Positions 52,693-60,371 of a stretch of DNA of 64,000 nt are shown in pieces. The first letter of the stretch is position 1; the number at the start of each line of letters is the position of its first letter. The stretch comes from Candidatus Atribacteria bacterium. Lineage in GTDB: Bacteria > Atribacterota > Phoenicimicrobiia > Phoenicimicrobiales > Phoenicimicrobiaceae. The stretch lies in the NCBI GenBank assembly GCA_003513845.1, contig DOTB01000034.1, positions 1-64,000 of the forward strand, written 5' to 3'. The translations under genes and the position numbers were made by a program. The notes below the pieces were generated by a model that saw only the letters and a program-made list of their open reading frames with translations, was not told the DNA's origin and made no database searches.

Positions 52693-52734
52693 GATCCAGA
52701 AGCCAGAAGTAGGGGCTCGATTCATCGAGCCCGC
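52693..52734. repeat. Dispersed palindromic repeat
   Basis: GATCCAGAAGCCAGAAGTAG leads into GGGCTCGAT (52713-52721) and ATCGAGCCC (52724-52732). The rest of the 52646-52877 gap is AT-rich with CTAACTAG-like runs; no promoter was made out. Confidence 0.75.
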
Positions 52735-52877
52735 TAAAAAGATTACCAAATAATTTTGGTCGAATAAATTCAAACCTATACAGTAGAGGTTAACGACTGA
52801 AATGACTAGAAGACCGGTTAACTAGCGAACCAGGTAACTAGGTAATCAACTAACCAAATTAAAAGGAAGGTGAAAAA

Positions 52878-54251
52878 ATGGAGACCATAAGTCAAAAATG
52901 GGCTAAGTTTACCCTCGGATTAAATTATAAAGATATTCCTTTTGTAGCTATAAAAGAGGCTAAAAGGTTTCTTTTAGATAGTGTGGGGTGTGCCTTTTCT
53001 GCTTTGAATAATAAAGATACCCAAGCAGCTTATAATTACATTCGAGATTTAGGTGGAAAGAAACAAAGTACTGTTATTGGGTGGGGAGAGAAAACCAATT
53101 TGCCACTAGCTACTTTGTTGAATTCCTTACTTATTAGGGCTTTGGATTATAATGACATCTACTGGGAACAAGATCCCTCCCATCCTTCAGATATTATCCC
53201 TGCCGTCCTTAGTACTGGAGAATTTATGAAGAAAAATGGGGAAGAAGTACTGTTGGGGATAGTGATTGCTTATGAATTAGAGATGCGTCTATGTCAGGCT
53301 GCTTCCCCGGGAGTTCGGGAGATAGGCTGGCATCATGCAACCCTAACTCAATTGGTAAGTCCTGTAGTAGCCGGAAGGATGTTGGAACTAAGCGAAGATG
53401 AGATAGTCGCTGCCCTCGGGATTAGCGGTTCTTCTCATTTTACTTTAGGAGGAGTAGTAGCCGGTCATCTTACTAATATGAAAAATGCGGCCGATCCTTT
53501 CGCTGTGGAGGCGGGTGTACGGGCTGCCTTACTGGCCAGCAGAGGTTATACCGGTCCGGTAGAAGTATTTGAAGGTAAAGAAGGATTGTTTGAAGTATTG
53601 GATAAAGTAAAATGGGATAGAGATGTTTTAACCAAAGGATTAGGAGAAAAATTTCTGATTAATCAATGTGGTTATAAAGCTTTTCCCACTGAAGCTTTAA
53701 CTCATCAGCCCATTACTGCTGCTTTAGAAGTTATGCAAGAAAATAGTATTGACCCAAAAGAAGTAAAAGAAGTTTTAGTAGAGACTACAACTCGGGGGGC
53801 AGATATTCTTTCTGACCCCAGTAAATATAAACCTACTACTAAAGAGACTGCTGACCATTCACTACCCTACTGTATAGCAGTTGCAGTAGCTAAGGGCAAT
53901 GTCCTTCCTTCTGATTTTGAAGAAGATGCCTTACGAGACCCTTTTGTCTGGTCATTGCTCGAAAAGATTAAGGTAATAGCCAACCCTGAAATAGATGCCC
54001 TCTTCCCCAAAGTAAAACGAGCTATTGTGACCATTAAAACTTCCAAGGGAGAATATAAAAAACAGGAAGATTTCGCCAAAGGCCAATCGGAGCGGCCTCT
54101 AAGCGAAGAAGAACTTATTTCTAAATTTAAAGCCAACTCTGAGAAAAAAATCTCTCCTTCCAGAATGGAGGATATTATAAAAGCCACTAAGGAATTAGAG
54201 AATATCAATGAAATCGGAGAATATATGAAACTTTTAGTAAGCGATAAATAG
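52878..54251 (+). CDS. MmgE/PrpD-family protein
   Basis: 457 residues. Family segments: AKRFLLDSVGCAFSALNNKDT, ALDYNDIYWEQDPSHPSDIIPAVL, GWHHATLTQL, and the C-terminal domain after KAFPTEALTHQPITAA. The family includes 2-methylcitrate dehydratase and cis-aconitate decarboxylase, all acting on tricarboxylates. With an aconitase-type enzyme and an isocitrate-type dehydrogenase nearby, a citrate-like (citrate, methylcitrate or homocitrate) substrate is inferred. AAAAGGAAGG precedes the ATG; next gene 27 bp on. Confidence 0.88.
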   Translation: METISQKWAKFTLGLNYKDIPFVAIKEAKRFLLDSVGCAFSALNNKDTQAAYNYIRDLGGKKQSTVIGWGEKTNLPLATLLNSLLIRALDYNDIYWEQDPSHPSDIIPAVLSTGEFMKKNGEEVLLGIVIAYELEMRLCQAASPGVREIGWHHATLTQLVSPVVAGRMLELSEDEIVAALGISGSSHFTLGGVVAGHLTNMKNAADPFAVEAGVRAALLASRGYTGPVEVFEGKEGLFEVLDKVKWDRDVLTKGLGEKFLINQCGYKAFPTEALTHQPITAALEVMQENSIDPKEVKEVLVETTTRGADILSDPSKYKPTTKETADHSLPYCIAVAVAKGNVLPSDFEEDALRDPFVWSLLEKIKVIANPEIDALFPKVKRAIVTIKTSKGEYKKQEDFAKGQSERPLSEEELISKFKANSEKKISPSRMEDIIKATKELENINEIGEYMKLLVSDK

Positions 54252-54278
54252 AAAATAAGGAAAGGAAACAATAAAAGT

Positions 54279-55415
54279 ATGAAAGCAATAGTACTGGGTT
54301 GTGGTTTGGTAGGCGGATTAATTGCCAAAGATTTAGCAAAAGATAAAAATATTCAAGTAACTGTAGCAGATATTGATGAAAAAAGATTGGATAAGTTAAC
54401 AAAAGATGCAGGAATAAGAGGTGTAAAAGCAGATTTATCTGTTTCGAGTGATATTAAAAAGATAGTTGCTGATCAAGATATTGTAATTGGTGCTGTTCCA
54501 GGGTTTTTAGGATTTAATATGTTGCGGTCGGTTATTGAAGCTGGTAAGAACATAGTTGATATATCATTTATGGCTGAAGATACTTTAAGCCTGGATGGGC
54601 TTGCTAAAAGTAGAGGAGTAACTGCTGTGGTGGATATGGGAGTAGCTCCGGGGATGAGTCATATGATTGTAGGTTATGTCTATAGCCTGTTGGATAAAAC
54701 CGAGAGTGCTACTATTTTAGTAGGAGGGCTTCCAGTAATAAGAGAATGGCCTTATGAATATAAAATTGCCTGGTCTCCTAAAGATGTTATAGAAGAATAT
54801 ATAAGACCGGCAAGATTAATTGAATGCGGAAAAATTGTAGAAAAACCCGCGCTTTCTGATCTTGAATTGGTTGATTTACCAGGAATTGGTACTTTAGAAG
54901 CTTTTAATACTGATGGACTTCGTAGTCTACTTTACACCATTAAAATTCCCTCTATGAGAGAGAAGACCTTGCGTTATCCAGGGTATGCGGAAAAGATGCG
55001 GATGTTAAGAGAGACAGGATTTTTTAATGAAAAACCTATAGAAGCAGGAGGGGTAAAAGTCAGCCCTATAGATGTTGCCTCTAAATTGCTTTTTTCCAAA
55101 TGGGGATTAAAAGAAGGAGAAAGAGAGTTAACAGTGATGAGGGTAATTGTTCAAGGTAAGAAAGAAGAAAAAAGACTATGTTATATCTATGATTTATTAG
55201 ATTATTATGACGAGAATGAGGAAGCTACCTCTATGTCACGTACGACTGGTTTTCCCTGTGCAATTATGGCTCGCCTGGTAGCTCAGGGAGAATATTCCCG
55301 TAAAGGGATTTCTCCTCCAGAATATATAGGCAGGGAACATAAAGTATATCAGAGGGTAATGAAAGAATTAGAAAAAAGAAATGTGTTCTATAAAGAAAAT
55401 ATAATTAAAGTGTGA
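54279..55415 (+). CDS. Saccharopine dehydrogenase-family protein, lysine 6-dehydrogenase-like
   Basis: 378 residues. N-terminal Rossmann GCGLVGGLIAKDLAKD, then VVDMGVAPGMSHMIVGY, LVGGLPVIREWPYEYKIAWSP, GTLEAFNTDGLRSLL and KTLRYPGYAEKM. This arrangement and length are those of lysine 6-dehydrogenase (lysine to aminoadipate semialdehyde plus ammonia) rather than of true saccharopine dehydrogenase (longer or different). A lysine riboswitch lies downstream, ahead of its paralogue at 56044. Assignment to lysine is an inference. Confidence 0.75.
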   Translation: MKAIVLGCGLVGGLIAKDLAKDKNIQVTVADIDEKRLDKLTKDAGIRGVKADLSVSSDIKKIVADQDIVIGAVPGFLGFNMLRSVIEAGKNIVDISFMAEDTLSLDGLAKSRGVTAVVDMGVAPGMSHMIVGYVYSLLDKTESATILVGGLPVIREWPYEYKIAWSPKDVIEEYIRPARLIECGKIVEKPALSDLELVDLPGIGTLEAFNTDGLRSLLYTIKIPSMREKTLRYPGYAEKMRMLRETGFFNEKPIEAGGVKVSPIDVASKLLFSKWGLKEGERELTVMRVIVQGKKEEKRLCYIYDLLDYYDENEEATSMSRTTGFPCAIMARLVAQGEYSRKGISPPEYIGREHKVYQRVMKELEKRNVFYKENIIKV

Positions 55416-55547
55416 TTACATTAATTTGATTGGTAAATTGGTCAATTGTATAATTGGTAGATTAAATGAGGAGGTGGTAATTTAAGAATTTAAGTCTACT
55501 AAAATAAGTTTCACAAATTAATATTTACTTGTATTTAAAATAATACA

Positions 55548-55717
55548 AGGTAGAGGCGCGGATAATAATGAGTAAGGGTGAATAGTTTAGAACTTTGCCC
55601 AGAAAGGTATTTCCGCCGAAGCAAGAAAGATCAGATAAAATCTTCTTGCTGGGCTTATAGTGAATAACTATAAGACTGTCATCAAATCTGTCCCCCGATT
55701 TAGATGGAGCGCTACCT
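55548..55717 (+). promoter_or_regulatory. Lysine riboswitch aptamer (L box)
   Basis: All consensus blocks occur in order: P1 5' strand AGGTAG (55548-55553) running into AGAGGCGCG, AGTA (55571), GCCGAAG (55615-55621), the P4 stem CAAGAAAGAT/ATCTTCTTG, GCTGGGC (55648-55654), AGACTGTCA (55673-55681), and GGAGCGCTAC (55706-55715) closing into P1 3' strand CTACCT (55712-55717). P5 pairs CATC (55680) and AATC (55685) with GATT (55697) and GATG (55703). Length 170 nt is typical. It controls the gene at 56044. The rest of the 55416-56043 gap contains the expression platform and repeats, no gene. Confidence 0.92.
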
Positions 55718-55749
55718 CAAGATAGAGTACTTCATCTAAATTAGGGGGA
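55691..55749 (+). promoter_or_regulatory. Anti-aptamer helix of the riboswitch
   Basis: Bases 55691-55706 (P5 3' side) can pair with 55733-55749 in a 16-bp helix with one bulged A and one G-U pair. It competes with the lysine-bound fold and would form when lysine is absent. The anti-terminator strand 55721-55735 lies in its loop and edge. Confidence 0.65.
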
Positions 55750-55758
55750 ACAAAGTTA

Positions 55759-55796
55759 GGCAATTAATGAAGGCTCTATCATTAATTGCCTTTTTT
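55759..55796 (+). terminator. Riboswitch-controlled intrinsic terminator
   Basis: Perfect 12-bp arms GGCAATTAATGA (55759-55770) and TCATTAATTGCC (55779-55790) around an 8-nt loop, then TTTTTT. A competing anti-terminator pairs GATAGAG..CTTCAT (55721-55735) with ATGAAG.CTCTATC (55767-55780), 13 bp with one small internal loop. Confidence 0.85.
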
Positions 55797-55941
55797 ATTT
55801 GGTAGATTTTTTATTAGCAAATGTCATCTTAAAGATAGCTAGTTAACTAAATGGTATAGGAATTTCCTGTTATCGTAAGTGCTCATTAATCGAACCCGCA
55901 ATAAAAACAGGTCGAATAAATCCGACCCCTACTTTAAGAGC

Positions 55942-56004
55942 AATATCTTATACGAAAAAGTTTTGAGTTTTAAACTAACGACTAACGACTATTCACTATC
56001 GACT
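55942..56004. repeat. 63-bp leader repeat, copy A
   Basis: TTATACGAAAAAGTTTTGAG, TTTTAAACTAACGAC and ATTCACTATC recur with about 84% identity at 57456-57519, each shortly before a gene of this locus. Confidence 0.7.
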
Positions 56005-56043
56005 GTTTTAATAACTAAATAACCAAAGAAGGAGGAAAAATAT

Positions 56044-57288
56044 ATGAAGGTTTTAGTTTTTGGAGGCTCAGGCAAAATGGGTTCAGCAGTTGCCTGGGAT
56101 TTGGCTAAAAACAGCAAAGTTGGAGAAGTAGGAATTATAGGAATTACTGGTAGGAGAGAGAATACCCTGGAAAAGACTAAAAAATGGATAGGCAGTGATA
56201 AGGTAGTATTACATATTGTTGACGTAAACAATCGAAAAGAGACTATGAAATTAATGGAAAAATATGATGTAGGCGCAATTGCTCTGCCAGATAGAAGAAG
56301 TAGCTACAAAGTAGTAAATATGGCTGTGGAGGCTGGACTTAATATTGTTGATATTTTGGAAGAGTATCATAGAAGACCAGATAAATATGAGGTTGAAGGA
56401 TTAGAAATTCCTGATGGGATGACCCTGGATGAATATGGTGAATCACTCCACCAAAGAGCAATAAAGAATGGAGTGACTATTGTTGATGGAGCAGGTTTTG
56501 CTCCAGGGTTAACTAATATTACTTTAGGTGAAGGAATCAAAAAAATGAGCCAGGCAGAATCAGCCATAGCCAGATGTGGGGGTATTCCGGCAAAAGAATA
56601 TGCTAACAATCATCCTTTAAAATATATGATTACCTGGGCATTTGAGCATGTTTTAAGAGAATATATGATCAAGGTAGATGTAATCAAGAATGGTAAAATC
56701 GTAGAAGCAAATGCAATGGATGATCTTGAAAAGTTTCGATTTAATCAATTAGGTAAAGATGAAGAATTAACCTGCGCCATTACTCCGGGGATGCCCAGCT
56801 TTCTTTATACCAGACCACAACTTAAAGAATGTGCAGAGAAGACCATTCGTTGGCCAGGTCACTGGGAGGGGGCGAAGGTATTGAAGGAATGTGGAATGTT
56901 AGATTCTACTCCGGTAGAATTTAAAAGTATGAAAATTACTCCCCGTGAGTTTTTGTCCTTTATAATGACACCTAAACTTAAACCATTAGAAGGTGAAACT
57001 GATGTATGTGTAATGTGGAATACAGTTACCGGGATAAAAGATAGCCAAAAAATGAGAATTGATTATTATATGTGGGAGGAGGCAGATACTGAGAATGGTA
57101 TTTCAGCAATGGCAAGAGTTACTGCTTTTCCAGAGGCTATCACTACTGTGATGTTAGGAAAAGGAGAGATAACCAAGAAGGGCATAGTTGCTCCTGAGGA
57201 TGCTATAGAAGGAAAAGTCTATCAGAACTTCTTGGAAGAATTGAAAAGAAGAAAGATAAATATACTTGAGGTTTCTCAAAAGATATAA
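56044..57288 (+). CDS. Saccharopine dehydrogenase-family protein under lysine riboswitch
   Basis: 414 residues, divergent paralogue of the protein at 54279: Rossmann GGSGKMGSAVAWDLAKN, VDGAGFAPGLTNITLGEGI, CGGIPAKEYANNHPLKY, PGMPSFLYTRPQLKE, KTIRWPGHWEGAKVL. It has an extra ~25-residue insert (YHRRPDKYEVEGLEIPDGMT). Probably an NAD(P)-dependent oxidoreductase acting on lysine or a lysine-derived amine/imine. AAGGAGG precedes the ATG. Lysine riboswitch control at 55548-55796 is the main evidence for its substrate. Confidence 0.8.
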   Translation: MKVLVFGGSGKMGSAVAWDLAKNSKVGEVGIIGITGRRENTLEKTKKWIGSDKVVLHIVDVNNRKETMKLMEKYDVGAIALPDRRSSYKVVNMAVEAGLNIVDILEEYHRRPDKYEVEGLEIPDGMTLDEYGESLHQRAIKNGVTIVDGAGFAPGLTNITLGEGIKKMSQAESAIARCGGIPAKEYANNHPLKYMITWAFEHVLREYMIKVDVIKNGKIVEANAMDDLEKFRFNQLGKDEELTCAITPGMPSFLYTRPQLKECAEKTIRWPGHWEGAKVLKECGMLDSTPVEFKSMKITPREFLSFIMTPKLKPLEGETDVCVMWNTVTGIKDSQKMRIDYYMWEEADTENGISAMARVTAFPEAITTVMLGKGEITKKGIVAPEDAIEGKVYQNFLEELKRRKINILEVSQKI

Positions 57289-57308
57289 TAAGGTACTAAA
57301 AGATAATT

Positions 57309-57345
57309 TAAGAGCATCGGAATTTCTAAAATTCCGATGCTCTTA
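57309..57345 (+). terminator. Strong hairpin without U tract after the riboswitch gene
   Basis: Stem AAGAGCATCGGAATT (57310-57324) with AATTCCGATGCTCTT (57330-57344), plus one flanking A-T pair. No T run follows, so it is more likely an mRNA 3'-end or processing stem than a classic terminator. The remainder of the 57289-57552 gap carries leader repeat copy B. Confidence 0.55.
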
Positions 57346-57455
57346 CAAGGATACTTTTACCCGTTTTCACGGGCACAAGTTTAAAAGACAGTATATTTAT
57401 TCTAACAAGATTGTCAGGAAAAGATTTATATAAAATCGAAATGGAGTAAAAAAGC

Positions 57456-57519
57456 AATAATTTATACGAAAAAAGTTTTGATTTTTAAACTAACGACCAG
57501 CGATTATTTACTATTAACT
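57456..57519. repeat. 63-bp leader repeat, copy B
   Basis: Copy of 55942-56004 (TTATACGAAAAAAGTTTTGA, TTTTTAAACTAACGAC, ATTTACTAT), 34 bp upstream of the aminotransferase ATG. Confidence 0.7.
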
Positions 57520-57552
57520 AATTAAAAATTTAGATTAAAGGAGAATGATTAA

Positions 57553-58857
57553 ATGAGTAAATTTATTTCTCTTAAAACCAGTCTACCTGGAACAAAATCT
57601 CAAGAAATTGCTAAAAAAAGAGAAAAGTATGTAGCCAAACCTATGAGCGGTTCTCTTTCCCCCTGTTATATTGCCTATGGAGAGGGGGCTTTAGTCACTG
57701 ACGTAGATGGTAATCAATTAATCGATCTTACTGGAGGCTGGGGATGTCTGGCCGTAGGCCATACCCACAAGAAAGTGGTAGCTGCTATTAAAGACCAGGC
57801 AGAAAAATATCTGCATACCGATTTTACTGCTGTCCCTTACGAGCCTCTGGTAGAACTGGCTGAAAAATTAGTTAAGTTGGCCCCCGGGAGCACTCCCAAG
57901 TCAGCCGCCTTTTTTAACTCCGGAGCAGAGGCAATAGAAAATGCGGTAAAGATTGCCAGGGCACATACCAAAAGACCAGCTATTATTGTCTTCGAAAATG
58001 CCTTCCATGGTCGCACTTTGCTTACTATGACTATGACCCACAAGGCTATGCCTTATAAATACCACTTCGGACCCTTTGCCCCCGAGATATATCGCTTACC
58101 TTTCCCCAGTTCTTCTCATCCTATGGCTGATATAGAAGATTTTGAAAAGATACTGGTAAATACTGTAATCCCTGACTCTGTCGCTGCTATAGTGGTTGAA
58201 CCTATCCAGGGAGAAGGAGGATTTAATGTCCCTCAGGAGGGATTTTTAGAATATTTAAGAGAATTGACCGAGAAATACGGTATGTTACTTATCACCGATG
58301 AGATTCAGAGTGGTATAGGTCGGACTGGAAAGTTTTATGCCATAGAAAACTGGAATATAGAGCCAGACCTTATCTGTCTGGGCAAGTCTTTAGCTTCTGG
58401 CCTTCCTCTTTCGGCAGTAATTACCAAAAAAGAGATTACCGATACCCTTCCTGGCGGGTGTATTGGTGGAACCTATGTAGGTAATCCATTAGCCTGCCGG
58501 GCAGCCCTGGAGGTGATAAAAATTATCGAAGAAGAACAACTCTTAGAAAGAGCCTTGAAGATTGGGGAAAGATTGAAAGAGCGTTTTCTTAAGATGAAAG
58601 ATAGATATTCTATAGTAGGTGATGTGCGTGGTATAGGGGCGATGATGGCTATAGAACTGGTAAAAGACCGAAAGACTAAAGAACCAGCCACCCAAGAGAC
58701 AGCTCAAGTTATACAGGAATGTGTAAAAAATGGAGTACTTATTGCTGGCGCAGGGATTAACAAGAATGTTTTGAGAATGTTGGTCTCTTTAGAGATTACT
58801 GATGAGCAGTTGGATGAGGCCTTAGAGGTGTTAGAGAAGGCAATAGCTAAAGTTTGA
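57553..58857 (+). CDS. Class III aminotransferase (GABA/lysine-epsilon type)
   Basis: 434 residues, PLP-dependent. SGAEA (123-127), NAFHGRT, VEPIQGEGGF, D249 in LITDEIQSGIGRTG and Schiff-base K278 in LICLGKSLASGLP are intact. Class III enzymes move terminal amino groups (GABA, ornithine, lysine 6-amino, acetylornithine) to 2-oxoglutarate. Here lysine, aminoadipate semialdehyde precursors or 5-aminovalerate are plausible substrates. GGAGAATG-type ribosome site. It lies 264 bp after the riboswitch-controlled gene. Confidence 0.9.
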   Translation: MSKFISLKTSLPGTKSQEIAKKREKYVAKPMSGSLSPCYIAYGEGALVTDVDGNQLIDLTGGWGCLAVGHTHKKVVAAIKDQAEKYLHTDFTAVPYEPLVELAEKLVKLAPGSTPKSAAFFNSGAEAIENAVKIARAHTKRPAIIVFENAFHGRTLLTMTMTHKAMPYKYHFGPFAPEIYRLPFPSSSHPMADIEDFEKILVNTVIPDSVAAIVVEPIQGEGGFNVPQEGFLEYLRELTEKYGMLLITDEIQSGIGRTGKFYAIENWNIEPDLICLGKSLASGLPLSAVITKKEITDTLPGGCIGGTYVGNPLACRAALEVIKIIEEEQLLERALKIGERLKERFLKMKDRYSIVGDVRGIGAMMAIELVKDRKTKEPATQETAQVIQECVKNGVLIAGAGINKNVLRMLVSLEITDEQLDEALEVLEKAIAKV

Positions 58858-58945
58858 TAAAAAATTGAAAAAATAGGTAAAAAAAAGAGGAATTTAAAAA
58901 GTTTTGTCGAATAATTATTATATAATATAAAACGGAGGAATTTTA

Positions 58946-60271
58946 ATGAGTAAAATTAAAGTTTTAATTATGGGAGCTGCTGGAAGAGATTTCCATAATT
59001 TTAATGTGTATTTTAGAAATAATTCTGGTTATGAGGTAGTTGCCTTTACCGCTACTCAAATTCCGGATATTGCCGGTAGAAAATATCCCGCTGAACTTTC
59101 TGGGTCTTTATATCCCGAAGGTATACCTATATATCCCGAAGAAGAATTGCCTGCACTAATAAGGGAGAAGCAGATTGACCAGGTAATTTTAGCTTATAGC
59201 GATCTTTCGCATCAATATGTTATGGATAAAGCTTCAATAGTTTTAGCCAGTGGGGCGGACTTTAGATTAATGGGACCCAAGAGTACTATGTTAAAGTCCA
59301 ATCTGCCCGTGGTATCTATTTGTGCAGTTAGAACTGGTTGCGGCAAGAGTCAGACTACTCGCAAAGTTACAGATATTTTGAAGAAGAAAGGTTATAAAAT
59401 AGCTGTAATCAGGCATCCAATGCCCTATGGTGATCTAAAAGAACAGATCTGTCAAAGATATGAAAATTATTCCGATTTAGACCGCTACAACTGTACTATT
59501 GAAGAAAGGGAAGAATATGAACCTCATCTGGATAGAGGAAATATCCTTTATGCTGGAGTCGATTATCAAGAGATATTAACCAGAGCTGAAAAAGATGCAG
59601 ATATAATCATCTGGGATGGAGGTAATAATGATATTCCCTTTTATAAACCAGATTTGCATATTGTTGTTACTGACCCCCATCGAGCCGGTCATGAAATGAC
59701 TTACTATCCTGGAGAGGCAAATCTCAGAATGGCAGATGTGGTAGTAATGAATAAAATAGATACTGCTGTACCAGATAAAATAAATTTACTCAGAGAAAAT
59801 ATCTATCAACTTGCTCCTAATGCTATTTTAGTTGAAGCTGCCTCCCCTCTTACTGTGGATTATCCCGAACTTATTAGGGGTAAAAGGGTGCTGGTAGTTG
59901 AAGATGGGCCTACATTAACCCATGGAGAAATGAAGTATGGTGCAGGTATAGTAGCTGCTCAAAAGTTTGGGGCAAAAGAGATTATAGATCCTCGACCTTA
60001 TGCAGTAGGCAGTATTAAAGATACTTATATTAAATATCCGGGGATAGGGACATTATTACCGGCAATGGGGTATGGCAAAAAACAGATTCAGGAACTGGAA
60101 GATACTATAAATTCTACTGATTGCGATATAGTGATCGTTGGTACCCCTATAGACCTAACTCGAATTATTAAGATCAACAAGAAATCAGTAAGAGTAAGAT
60201 ATGAATTACAGGAAATTGGCAGACCAGATTTAGAAGAAATCCTGAACGAAAAAATTAAAGATAGGAGGTGA
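58946..60271 (+). CDS. Cyclic 2,3-diphosphoglycerate synthetase-like GTPase
   Basis: 441 residues. An N-terminal Rossmann-like region (VLIMGAAGRDFHNFNVYFR) is followed by a P-loop RTGCGKSQTT (129-138) and NKID (VVMNKIDT). The archaeal homologue makes cyclic 2,3-diphosphoglycerate; bacterial members lie in amino-acid fermentation loci and have no shown function. TATAAT at 58921-58926 could be a -10, with no clear -35. CGGAGGA precedes the ATG. Confidence 0.8.
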   Translation: MSKIKVLIMGAAGRDFHNFNVYFRNNSGYEVVAFTATQIPDIAGRKYPAELSGSLYPEGIPIYPEEELPALIREKQIDQVILAYSDLSHQYVMDKASIVLASGADFRLMGPKSTMLKSNLPVVSICAVRTGCGKSQTTRKVTDILKKKGYKIAVIRHPMPYGDLKEQICQRYENYSDLDRYNCTIEEREEYEPHLDRGNILYAGVDYQEILTRAEKDADIIIWDGGNNDIPFYKPDLHIVVTDPHRAGHEMTYYPGEANLRMADVVVMNKIDTAVPDKINLLRENIYQLAPNAILVEAASPLTVDYPELIRGKRVLVVEDGPTLTHGEMKYGAGIVAAQKFGAKEIIDPRPYAVGSIKDTYIKYPGIGTLLPAMGYGKKQIQELEDTINSTDCDIVIVGTPIDLTRIIKINKKSVRVRYELQEIGRPDLEEILNEKIKDRR

Positions 60272-60371
60272 TTTAGAAGGTTTAAAAATGCTTAAATATT
60301 TAAAAGTCTAGCTTGCAATTGAATTATGTGAATTTTTATTCTTAAAACAAAGAAAGGAGAGTGAATTCAGA

